A DNA stretch of 13,985 nucleotides, taken from assembly GCA_031277075.1 (NCBI GenBank), contig JAISLV010000240.1:1-13985 (forward strand). The letters are read 5' to 3'. Position numbers and translations under genes: made by a program. The notes beneath the pieces are model-generated. The model had not been told where the DNA came from. It made no database searches and saw nothing but the letters and a program-made list of their open reading frames with translations. Shown here piece after piece: positions 6,791 to 13,985 of the stretch; position 1 is the stretch's first letter; the number at the start of each line of letters is the position of its first letter. This DNA comes from Endomicrobium sp. (lineage in GTDB: Bacteria; Elusimicrobiota; Endomicrobiia; Endomicrobiales; Endomicrobiaceae).

Positions 6791-6819
6791 ATAATAGCAT
6801 AACTTAAAGATTTTTTAAA
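6791..6819 (-). promoter_or_regulatory. Predicted extended -10 promoter for OmpA-like paralogue 2
   Basis: On the minus strand, TTTAAA (6819-6814, weak -35) and TATTAT (6796-6791, five of six) are spaced 17 bp apart. TGC sits directly before the -10, giving an extended -10. It lies about 29 bases upstream of ATG 6762 in an AT-rich gap. Because the surrounding sequence is so AT-rich, chance matches are possible. Confidence 0.4.
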
Positions 6820-6867
6820 TAACAATTTTATAAAATGTTTTTGCCGCAAACTGCCTGAAAACCTATT

Positions 6868-7963
6868 TCACTTTATTTTTTTGTTTCCCGCGAGTTTCCA
6901 CGAAAGATAAGCGCTTATAAAACCGTCTATATCGCCGTCCATTACGGAGTCAATCTGCGAAGTTTCATAGCCTGTTCTATGGTCTTTTACAAGTTGATAA
7001 GGCATAAAAATATATGAGCGTATTTGGCTGCCCCATTCTATAGAGCCTTTTTCATTATAATGTTTCTCGTAAGAAGCGCGCTGTTTTTCCATTTCAAGTT
7101 CGTAGAGTTTCGCCTTGAGAAGTTTCATAGCCGTAGCTCTATTTTTAATTTGCGAGCGGTCGTTTTGCGACTGAACTATAATGCCCGTAGGCAAATGCGT
7201 AATTCTTACCGCAGAATCCGTTTTGTTTATATGCTGCCCTCCCGCGCCAGAAGCGCGGTAAGTGTCTATTCTTATATCTTTTCCATCTATAACTATATCT
7301 ATTTCATCGTCAACTTCAGGTATAATGTCTGCGGAGGCAAAAGACGTGTGGCGTCTTTTATTTGCGTCAAAAGGCGAAATCCGCACAAGGCGGTGAACGC
7401 CGATTTCAGATTGTAAAAAGCCGTAGGCGTATTCGCCTTTTATTATCATAGTTATGCTTTTTATTCCCGCTTCGTCGCCGTCTAAGCTGTCTACAATATC
7501 AACTTCAAATCCTTTGTCTTCAGCCCAGCGGCAATACATTCTTACAAGCATTTGAGCCCAGTCGCAAGATTCAGTTCCGCCTGCGCCCGCATGTATAGAC
7601 ATTATTGCGTTATTTCTGTCTTTATCGCCTCCGAGCTTTGTTTTAGTTTCAAAAGCGGCAAGTTCTTTTTCAAGTTTGCGCGACCCATGCTCTATTTCTT
7701 TCAAAAGATTTTCGTCTTTTTCTAATTCGGCAAGCTCTTTAAGTTCTATTAATTCGTTTATTTTAGCGTCCATATCGCGCCATAAAGCGCAGATATTTTT
7801 AAGCCCGTCAAGTTTTGACATAACTTTTTTGGCGTTGTTTTGGTCGCTCCAAAATTGCGGGTCTGAAATTTCAGTTTCAAGCTCTTTGATTTGCTCTATT
7901 TTTGCGTCAATATCAAAGAGACCTCCTTAAAAGCCGTATTCTCTCTCTTTGGCTGTCAAACAT
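6868..7963 (-). CDS. prfB: Peptide chain release factor 2 (RF2), with programmed +1 frameshift
   Basis: RF2 recognises UGA and UAA at the ribosomal A site and triggers hydrolysis of the finished peptide. The gene is read in two frames. Translation starts at ATG 7963 (GGGAG six bases upstream) and runs 16 codons to an in-frame TGA at 7915-7913. A +1 slip on CTT (7918-7916) enters the frame that continues to TGA 6870-6868, giving 364 residues, against 365 in Escherichia coli. The anticodon-mimic tripeptide SPF lies at 196-198 and the catalytic GGQ at 241-243, within RASGAGGQ. The coiled N-terminal domain contains PQFWSD, as in other RF2 proteins. Reading only the second frame from an internal ATG would lose 47 residues and is wrong. 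The gene's own final stop is also UGA, an RF2 codon. It lies 125 nt downstream of the lnt pair. Confidence 0.96.
7913..7925 (-). promoter_or_regulatory. RF2 programmed frameshift site
   Basis: On the minus strand, AGGAGG (7926-7921) stands three bases before CTT-TGA (7918-7913). This is the classic arrangement: an internal Shine-Dalgarno element with 3-nt spacing, a slippery CUU codon and a UGA stop. Low RF2 lets the ribosome pause at UGA and slip forward one base, so RF2 controls its own synthesis. The base after UGA is T (UGAU), where Escherichia coli has UGAC. Confidence 0.95.
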
Positions 7964-8088
7964 TTTAAACTCCCTTTAAGATACAAAATTAAAAATTCAA
8001 ATATTCAATTCCGTCCGATATGAAACTTATTTTCCCGCAGCGCGAAACAGCGTTATTTCAGTTACTTATTCGGCTTTGCTTTTTGCGG

Positions 8089-9591
8089 CTAGATAACAAG
8101 CATTACTGCAAACAGCAACAGCGTTATAACAGCGCAGATTTTTACAAAAACATCTCCGCGCAAAGTATAAAAACTTAAAAAATCGTTCTGCAAAAAACTG
8201 CCGCTTATAAACGTTTCTTCAGACGAAGGCGTTGAAACGATAATTCTGCCTGAGGCTTCAATTATACCCGAAATACCCGAATTTGCGCAAACCAGAGCCG
8301 CTTTTCTGTTTTCAACCGCTCTAAAAACGTTCATAATAAAATGCTGATGCGGCGCGGCAGTGTCAAAAAACCAAGCGTCGTTTGTGTGATTGGTCAAAAC
8401 TTTTGCGCCGTTAAGAACAAATCTGCGGGAAATATTCGGGAAAAAATTTTCGGAACAAATGGTCGATCCTGCAAAAATATCTTTATACTTAAAAACTTTT
8501 GCGTCGCCGCCTTTTGATATATCGCCCATCTCGTTTAAAACTCCAAACGCCGCTCCAAGCTGTTTTCTAAAAGGGACGTATTCGCCAAAAGGCACCAAAT
8601 GATTTTTTTTGTGAATGGCAAAATATCCGTTTCCGCGAGGCGAAAAAGCCAATGAAACGTTAAATATCGCTCCTAACCCAGATGAATAAGAACTTCCCAT
8701 AATGTTTAACGCATCCGTAGTCTGCGCGATTTTATTTGCCGCTAAATAACTGTGACGCCCGAAAGGGACGGAATCGGGCAAAACGGTTTCTGGCCAAATT
8801 ACCAAATCGTTTTTTTGCTTAGACGCGGCGGCAGCCAGCGTTTCAAGCGTTAAAAGAATTTCTTCTTTATAGACGTCGTCCCATTTTTTATATTGGTCAA
8901 TATTTGGCTGTATTATGGAAACCGAAAATTCTTTATCGCCGAAAAATTTGAATTTATCAAGCCTCCAAGCTCCAAATACCGACAAAGCGATAATAAGCCC
9001 TAAAGCCGCTAAAACATATTTGTTGCTTTTTGCTTCCATAAGCCATGAAGACAAAAGGAAATTTACAAAAATTATGATAAACGACGCGCCGTAGACGCCC
9101 GTAAATTCGGCAATCTGAATAATTTCAGCGAATTTATATTGGCTATAGCCTATAAGCATCCAAGGAAAGCCCGTCAAAAAATACGTTCTTGCGTATTCAA
9201 GCAAAACCCATAACGACGCGCCAAAAACCGCCAAAACCCAAACCGATGAAAAGCGTTTTTTTGCTATTGAAACGAAAAGCCCCCACGCTCCCCAAAACAA
9301 AGCTAAATACATCCATAAAGCGCACGACGCCGCAAAAGCCTGAACGTAAGACCCCGTGTTAAAGCGCAGCATCGCAACAAGCCAATACAGCCCGACGGCA
9401 TTAAAAACAAAGCCTGAAAGCAGGGCATAAAAAAACGAAGTTTTTACGCGCCCTTTGATTAAAACCGTCAACAAAGGCGTAAACGCTATCCAAATTAAAA
9501 AAAAGAGACCGGGTTTTGGAAAAGAAACCGCCGCGCCGACGCCCGTCAAAACGCAAAAAATTATATTTTCATAACTTTGTTTTATTTTCAT
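8089..9591 (-). CDS. lnt: Apolipoprotein N-acyltransferase, second tandem copy
   Basis: Lnt adds the third acyl chain to the N-terminal cysteine of lipoproteins at the inner membrane, using phospholipid as donor. The product has 500 residues, near the family norm. It has an N-terminal block of several hydrophobic spans (about 10-210), then the periplasmic nitrilase-like domain (about 222-470), and a last hydrophobic span at the C-terminus. The catalytic triad is complete: Glu268 in WPE, Lys329 in KKNHLVPFGEYVP, and Cys379 in TICSEN. The Tyr that follows the catalytic Cys in Escherichia coli (CYE) is Ser here. NHTNDAWF (401-408) matches the family. Its ATG lies inside the end of the upstream lnt (23-bp overlap), so translation is probably coupled. 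AAAGG lies about 12 bases upstream of the ATG. Confidence 0.93.
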   Translation of the reverse strand: MKIKQSYENIIFCVLTGVGAAVSFPKPGLFFLIWIAFTPLLTVLIKGRVKTSFFYALLSGFVFNAVGLYWLVAMLRFNTGSYVQAFAASCALWMYLALFWGAWGLFVSIAKKRFSSVWVLAVFGASLWVLLEYARTYFLTGFPWMLIGYSQYKFAEIIQIAEFTGVYGASFIIIFVNFLLSSWLMEAKSNKYVLAALGLIIALSVFGAWRLDKFKFFGDKEFSVSIIQPNIDQYKKWDDVYKEEILLTLETLAAAASKQKNDLVIWPETVLPDSVPFGRHSYLAANKIAQTTDALNIMGSSYSSGLGAIFNVSLAFSPRGNGYFAIHKKNHLVPFGEYVPFRKQLGAAFGVLNEMGDISKGGDAKVFKYKDIFAGSTICSENFFPNISRRFVLNGAKVLTNHTNDAWFFDTAAPHQHFIMNVFRAVENRKAALVCANSGISGIIEASGRIIVSTPSSEETFISGSFLQNDFLSFYTLRGDVFVKICAVITLLLFAVMLVI

Positions 9592-11119
9592 TGTTTAACA
9601 CAAACCTTTTATATGCGGCAAACAAAAAGAAAGCGGCGAGAAAGAAAATACAGAACTTTACGAAAACGTCGCCGTATAAAACGTAAAAAGTTTTGTAATC
9701 GTTTTGGCGGAATTTGCCCGAAAGAAGTTTGGATTCATAAACTTTAGTCTGAGAGGCAATTTTCCCCGAAGATTCTATTATTGCAGAAACCCCGGTATTT
9801 GCCGCGGTTAAAACGAATTTGCGGCTCTCAACGGCGCGAAAAACGTTTGCGCAAAAATGTTTATGCGGTCCCGAAGAGTTAAGATACCAAGCGTCGTTAG
9901 AATGGTTTGTTAAAACTTTTGCGCCTGAAAGAATAAAACGCCGAACTATAGAAGGATATAAATTTTCAGAACATATCAAAGACCCGACATAAAGAGTTTT
10001 ATCCGTAAAAACGTTTGTATCAGTTCCTTTTAACAAATCGTCAAATTGATTGACAAGGTTTGTGTATTTTTCAAAGAAATTCTTTAACGGCATATACTCG
10101 CCGAAAGGCACTAAGTGGTTTTTAGAATGCATAGAGGAGTATCCGCCGCGCCCGTCAAAATAAAATAAATTGTTGTAAAGCCTGTTGTCTCCTGTGAGAT
10201 AAGGCGCGCCGATAATGTTAAAGCCGCCCGCAATTTTTGCGATTTTATCCGCTAAAATATAAGACTCTATTTCAACGGGTATTAAATTTATTATTTCGCT
10301 TTCAGACCACAATACAAGTTCAGGTTTTATTTTTGATATTTCTTCGGCTTCCATTTCAAGCCGCGCAAACATTTCGGCGCGGTAAGCGTTGTCTAGTTTT
10401 TTATACTGCTCAACATTAGATTGAACGGCAACTACGGTGTGTTCTTCTTCCCCGAAATTTTTAAATTTGTCATATTGATAAACTCCAAAAATAAGGAGAA
10501 CCGCAAAAAGCGCGGCGGCGGAAAAAATATATGCTTTTTTTTTATTTGAAATTCCCAAATACAATAATCCGTTTATAAGCATTATCGCAAAAGACACTCC
10601 GTAAACGCCGCAATACTGCGCGGTTTGTATTATCTGCGGAAATTCATACTGGCTGTATCCTATAATAAGCCAAGGCCAGCCCGTCAGTATATGCGCCCGT
10701 ATGTATTCTAAAATAACCCAAACGCAAGACGATAAAATTATAAAAACGACGCCGTTTTTACAGTAGTCCCTTAAAATTGCGCAAATCCAACCCCAAATTC
10801 CCCAGTAAATAGCAAAATACGAACAAAAATAGAGATAAAAAAGGACTGATGCGGCGTATACTTCGGAAAAAAGATAAACTGTAGAAATAAGAAAAAAATT
10901 CGTTTGAGCGTTAAAAACATAGCCTGCGATAAAAGCAAAAAGCGCGGCTTGAAATTTGTCCGCTTTACAAACTGCGTAAAAAAGCGGGATAAAAGCAGCC
11001 CACATCAAAAAAAACAGGCTTATCTTAGGAAAGGCAAACGCCGCAGATAAACCCGTTATGCACGATAGTAAAACGCCTTTTTTTATGGGAATCATAATAT
11101 TTAAAAAGCGGATTTTCAC
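9569..11119 (-). CDS. lnt: Apolipoprotein N-acyltransferase, first tandem copy
   Basis: This is a second complete Lnt, 516 residues, clearly related to but well diverged from the copy downstream. The membrane block covers about 15-215 and the nitrilase-like domain about 228-480. Triad residues are Glu273 (in WSE, where the common form is WPE), Lys333 (in SKNHLVPFGEYMP) and Cys383 (in LICSEN). The last segment is a hydrophobic span followed by a basic tail. The first possible start after the in-frame stop is GTG 11119, with no clear ribosome binding site. ATG 11095 (nine codons in) is an alternative with equally little support. It follows secA by 70 nt. Neither copy shows decay, so both may be active on different lipoproteins or donors. 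That division of labour is inference. Confidence 0.92.
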   Translation of the reverse strand: MKIRFLNIMIPIKKGVLLSCITGLSAAFAFPKISLFFLMWAAFIPLFYAVCKADKFQAALFAFIAGYVFNAQTNFFLISTVYLFSEVYAASVLFYLYFCSYFAIYWGIWGWICAILRDYCKNGVVFIILSSCVWVILEYIRAHILTGWPWLIIGYSQYEFPQIIQTAQYCGVYGVSFAIMLINGLLYLGISNKKKAYIFSAAALFAVLLIFGVYQYDKFKNFGEEEHTVVAVQSNVEQYKKLDNAYRAEMFARLEMEAEEISKIKPELVLWSESEIINLIPVEIESYILADKIAKIAGGFNIIGAPYLTGDNRLYNNLFYFDGRGGYSSMHSKNHLVPFGEYMPLKNFFEKYTNLVNQFDDLLKGTDTNVFTDKTLYVGSLICSENLYPSIVRRFILSGAKVLTNHSNDAWYLNSSGPHKHFCANVFRAVESRKFVLTAANTGVSAIIESSGKIASQTKVYESKLLSGKFRQNDYKTFYVLYGDVFVKFCIFFLAAFFLFAAYKRFVLNNENKTKL

Positions 11120-11189
11120 CGCGACAAAAAATTAACGGACGGTTTGCGCCTGCGCAAGCTCTGGCTTTGCGCTCTTTAAACTCCGCCTT

Positions 11190-13799
11190 TTAAGCGCCGC
11201 AGCATTTTTTATATTTTTTTCCGCTTCCGCAGGGGCAGGGGTCGTTGCGTCCTATTTTGCTTATATCTTTAGGTTTTATTTTTCTGTTTTCCCTGCCGTC
11301 GTCTGAGCCGCGAACTTTTAATTTCTCAAAATTGTTTTCGCTCGGAGGTTTCATTATTCCCTGCGGTCTTATGTCAACGCGCACTTTAAAAATATATTCA
11401 ACGGTATTATCTCTAATTCTTTTCATCATAGATTCAAAAAGAGCAAACGACTCCTTTTGATACTCAATTTTCGGGTCTTTTTGAGCGTAAGCTCTAAAAT
11501 ATATGCCTTTTCTAAGATGGTCTAGCTCGTATAAATGGTCTTTCCACGACGAATCTATCATCTGCAAAAGAACCATTCTTTGTATATGCGACATAAAAGC
11601 GGGCGTCAATTCCTCCGTTCTTTTATCGTAAGCCGCAAAAACTTTTTCTTTCAAATCTTCTTCAAACGCTTCTTTGGTCATATAGTTTATGCTGTCGGAA
11701 TCGCGTTCGTATTTAATTGAAAAAGTTCTTAAAAGCCAAGCGTCAATACTTGCCCATTCCCACTCTTCGGGGTATTTTGCCGCCGTCCACAGACTGATAT
11801 TTTCTTCAATAGCTTCTTCCATCATATTTTTAATCGCCGCGCTTATGTCTTCGCCTTCCAAAATAGAATTACGCAGAGCGTAGACGGCTTCGCGCTGTTT
11901 GTTCATCACATTGTCAAAATCTATAAGCTGTTTTCTTATGTCAAAATTCATTCCTTCAACTTTTCTCTGCGCGCTTTCTACAGCTTTAGATATCCACGGA
12001 TGCTGAATATCTTCCCCCTCTTTAAGCCCAAGTTTTTGCATAAGACCAGACATTCTGTCGCTTCCAAAAAGCCTCATAAGCTCGTCTTCGGTTGAAAGAA
12101 AAAATCGCGAAGATCCCGGATCGCCCTGACGTCCTGCGCGACCTCTGAGCTGATTGTCAATTCTTCGCGATTCGTGTCTTTCAGTTCCTATAATATGAAG
12201 CCCGCCCGCTTTTTTTACTTCTTCGTTTTGAACGACGTCTCCCGCGCCAAGCACAATGTCCGTTCCTCTTCCCGCCATATTAGTAGCTATAGTCACGGAA
12301 CCTTTAGCGCCCGCGTTTGCAATGATTTGCGCTTCAAGCTCGTGATATTTTGCGTTTAAAACCTGATGCGGTATTCCTTTTTTGCGAAGCATCGCCGAAA
12401 TCTGCTCTGATTTTTCTATAGAACGCGTTCCGACAAGAACTGGTTGTCCGCGCCTCCAGCATTCTTCAATTTCATTTACTATGGCATTGTCTTTTTCTCT
12501 TACGGTTCGGTAAATTACGTCGGGATGGTCTTTCCTTATCATAGTATTATTAGTCGGCACGGCGACAACGCCGAGCTTGTAAATTTCCCAAAATTCCGCA
12601 GATTCTGTAGAAGCCGTGCCTGTCATGCCCGCTATCTTTTTATACATTCTGAAAAAATTTTGAAATGTAATTGTGGCAAGCGTTTGGTTTTCATCGGCGA
12701 TTTGCAGGTTTTCTTTAGCTTCTACGGCTTGATGAAGCCCGTCAGACCATCTTCTTCCGGGCATAAGCCTTCCCGTGAACTCGTCGACAATAATCACTTC
12801 GCCGTCTTTTACTACATATTCAACGTCTCTGCGGTATAAATTGTGCGCCCTTATAGCCTGCGTTATGTGATGAACCCATTCAGACTGCAAATCTTCGTAA
12901 ATATTTTTTATCCCTAAAATTTTTTCCGCTTTTTGAACGCCCTGTTCGGTAAGAACTACGCTGTGGTTTTTCTCGTCTATTAAATAGTCGTAGCCTTTAG
13001 ATAAATCTACGCCCTCGTATTTTGCTTTGATTTCTTCGCTTTCCGTAATTTTGCGCCCTTTTAAAAGAGGAACTATTCTGTCTGAAACATAATATTTATC
13101 GGTGGACTGTTCGCCCGCGCCTGAAATAATAAGCGGCGTGCGCGCCTCGTCTATTAAAATTGAGTCCACTTCGTCTATAATAGCGTAATTTAGCGGACGG
13201 ATAACTCTGTCGTCTTTTGAGATAACCATATTGTCTCTTAAATAATCAAAGCCAAGTTCGTTATTTGTCACATATGTTATGTCGCAGTTATAAGCCGCTT
13301 TTCTTTCGTCGTTTTTTGCGTCGTGTCCGATATTTCCGACGGTAAGCCCTAACTTTTCATAAATTACGCCCATCCACTCTTTGTCTCTTTTTGCAAGGTA
13401 ATCGTTTACCGTCACTATATGCACGCCTTTTGAAGAAAGAGCGTTTAAATACGCGGCAAGCGTAGCCACAAGCGTTTTCCCTTCGCCTGTGCGCATTTCG
13501 GCTATTTTTCCTTTATGCAAAATATATCCGCCGATAAGCTGAACGTCAAAATGACGCAGCCCTATGGTTCTTATAGACGCTTCTCTTACGCAGGCAAACG
13601 CTTCGGGCAAAATATCGTCAAGCGTTTCGCCTTTTTCCAAACGCGCCCGAAACTCAACAGTTTTGCCTTTCAATTCGTCGTCAGAAAGTTTTTGTATAGA
13701 CGGTTCCAACGCGTTGACTTTCTCAACTATAGGTTTAATAGCCTTAATATCTCTTTCATTTTGCGACCCAAACATCGCCCCTAAAATATTTTTTAACAT
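11190..13799 (-). CDS. secA: Protein translocase ATPase SecA
   Basis: SecA is the motor that pushes unfolded preproteins through SecYEG. The product has 869 residues, full length for the family. Walker A is MRTGEGKT (102-109) and the DEAD-type Walker B is IIDEVD (207-212). The preprotein cross-linking region follows, then the second nucleotide-binding fold with TNMAGRGTDI and the QLRGRAGRQGDPG motif. The helical scaffold contains the QMIDSSWKDHLYELDHLRKGI stretch. The C-terminus carries an intact zinc-binding tail, CPC-x8-CC (855-867), which in other bacteria binds SecB and lipids. Start: ATG 13799, with AAAGGA seven bases upstream. A repeat element begins only 19 bp from the ATG, so the promoter must lie in or beyond it. 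SecA would export the two OmpA-like proteins and the lipoprotein precursors that Lnt finishes. Confidence 0.97.
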   Translation of the reverse strand: MLKNILGAMFGSQNERDIKAIKPIVEKVNALEPSIQKLSDDELKGKTVEFRARLEKGETLDDILPEAFACVREASIRTIGLRHFDVQLIGGYILHKGKIAEMRTGEGKTLVATLAAYLNALSSKGVHIVTVNDYLAKRDKEWMGVIYEKLGLTVGNIGHDAKNDERKAAYNCDITYVTNNELGFDYLRDNMVISKDDRVIRPLNYAIIDEVDSILIDEARTPLIISGAGEQSTDKYYVSDRIVPLLKGRKITESEEIKAKYEGVDLSKGYDYLIDEKNHSVVLTEQGVQKAEKILGIKNIYEDLQSEWVHHITQAIRAHNLYRRDVEYVVKDGEVIIVDEFTGRLMPGRRWSDGLHQAVEAKENLQIADENQTLATITFQNFFRMYKKIAGMTGTASTESAEFWEIYKLGVVAVPTNNTMIRKDHPDVIYRTVREKDNAIVNEIEECWRRGQPVLVGTRSIEKSEQISAMLRKKGIPHQVLNAKYHELEAQIIANAGAKGSVTIATNMAGRGTDIVLGAGDVVQNEEVKKAGGLHIIGTERHESRRIDNQLRGRAGRQGDPGSSRFFLSTEDELMRLFGSDRMSGLMQKLGLKEGEDIQHPWISKAVESAQRKVEGMNFDIRKQLIDFDNVMNKQREAVYALRNSILEGEDISAAIKNMMEEAIEENISLWTAAKYPEEWEWASIDAWLLRTFSIKYERDSDSINYMTKEAFEEDLKEKVFAAYDKRTEELTPAFMSHIQRMVLLQMIDSSWKDHLYELDHLRKGIYFRAYAQKDPKIEYQKESFALFESMMKRIRDNTVEYIFKVRVDIRPQGIMKPPSENNFEKLKVRGSDDGRENRKIKPKDISKIGRNDPCPCGSGKKYKKCCGA

Positions 13800-13817
13800 T
13801 TCATATTCCTTTACGAG

Positions 13818-13985
13818 TGTCTCTAAAAACCCTACTCCCCGTCCGAGCCTGCGCCTTGAGAGACATTATCTCTGCGGCATTTCTTCATCAGAAAATTTGT
13901 CCGTCCTTGCTCTTAGGACGCGGCTTACATTTTCTTCTTTGAACTGCCGCAAAATTCACGGCAATTACGTACATTATAGGTTTTT
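13818..13985. repeat. Dispersed repeat element, copy 2 (inverted relative to copy 1, cut by the window end)
   Basis: This copy begins TGTCTCTAAAAA (13818-13829) and runs as the reverse complement of the element at 2193-2364. The last bases match up to the T-run, and about seven bases of the far terminal repeat are missing beyond the window. The 31-nt core (13886-13916) is identical to that of copy 1, and overall identity by eye is roughly 80-85 percent with small indels. The flank (ttacgag) does not carry the AATTGG seen next to copy 1, which fixes the element's outer edge near TGTCTC. The inner hairpin CGTCCT/AGGACG is fully Watson-Crick here, where copy 1 has one G-U pair. The element forms the whole visible upstream region of secA. 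Confidence 0.85.

Noticed and set aside
6868..7821. RF2 gene considered as N-terminally truncated or a pseudogene
   Set aside because: The missing N-terminus lies upstream in another frame, joined by a canonical +1 frameshift site, giving a full-length product.
8089..11119. The lnt pair as an assembly duplication
   Set aside because: The two genes differ throughout, with conservation mainly at catalytic motifs, so they are true paralogues.
11120..11189. Terminator between secA and the first lnt
   Set aside because: TTGCGC-AG-GCGCAA can pair, but its loop is only two bases and the T-run lies about ten bases later, so a working intrinsic terminator is not supported.
2193..13985. Composite transposon bounded by the inverted repeats
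   Set aside because: The enclosed genes are core functions (secA, prfB, lnt), no transposase is present, and base composition does not change across the boundaries.

Overview
This window reads as the chromosome of a low-to-moderate-GC Gram-negative (diderm) bacterium. The diderm call rests on two apolipoprotein N-acyltransferases, two exported proteins with OmpA-type peptidoglycan-binding ends, and a LolCDE/MacB-type ABC transporter pair. The taxon is not decided by the sequence. The gene styles would fit an Elusimicrobiota/Endomicrobium-like or similar gut-associated lineage, but that is only an impression.

Left part (1-2171, + strand): the end of an unrecognised gene or genes, then an FtsX/MacB-type permease and its ATPase, probably one operon. 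From 2172 to 2446, between convergent transcription units, lies a 172-bp repeat element (2193-2364) with terminal inverted repeats.

Right part (2447-13799): everything is on the minus strand. In transcription order it is secA, two tandem overlapping lnt paralogues, prfB (RF2, with an intact programmed +1 frameshift site), and then two large paralogous proteins. Each of these has a signal peptide, about 500 residues of K/E/R/A-rich helix, and an OmpA-like domain. A strong intrinsic terminator and a separate promoter lie between the last two. The theme is the cell envelope: Sec export, lipoprotein maturation, and periplasmic proteins that grip peptidoglycan.

Right edge (13818-13985): a second copy of the 172-bp element in inverted orientation, directly upstream of the secA ribosome binding site and cut off by the window end. 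The two copies share an identical 31-nt core, a conserved TATAAT, and small hairpins kept by G-U-compatible changes. This is the best candidate for something undescribed here: a MITE-like repeat or a family of small structured RNAs. It brackets an 11.4-kb housekeeping segment as an inverted pair.
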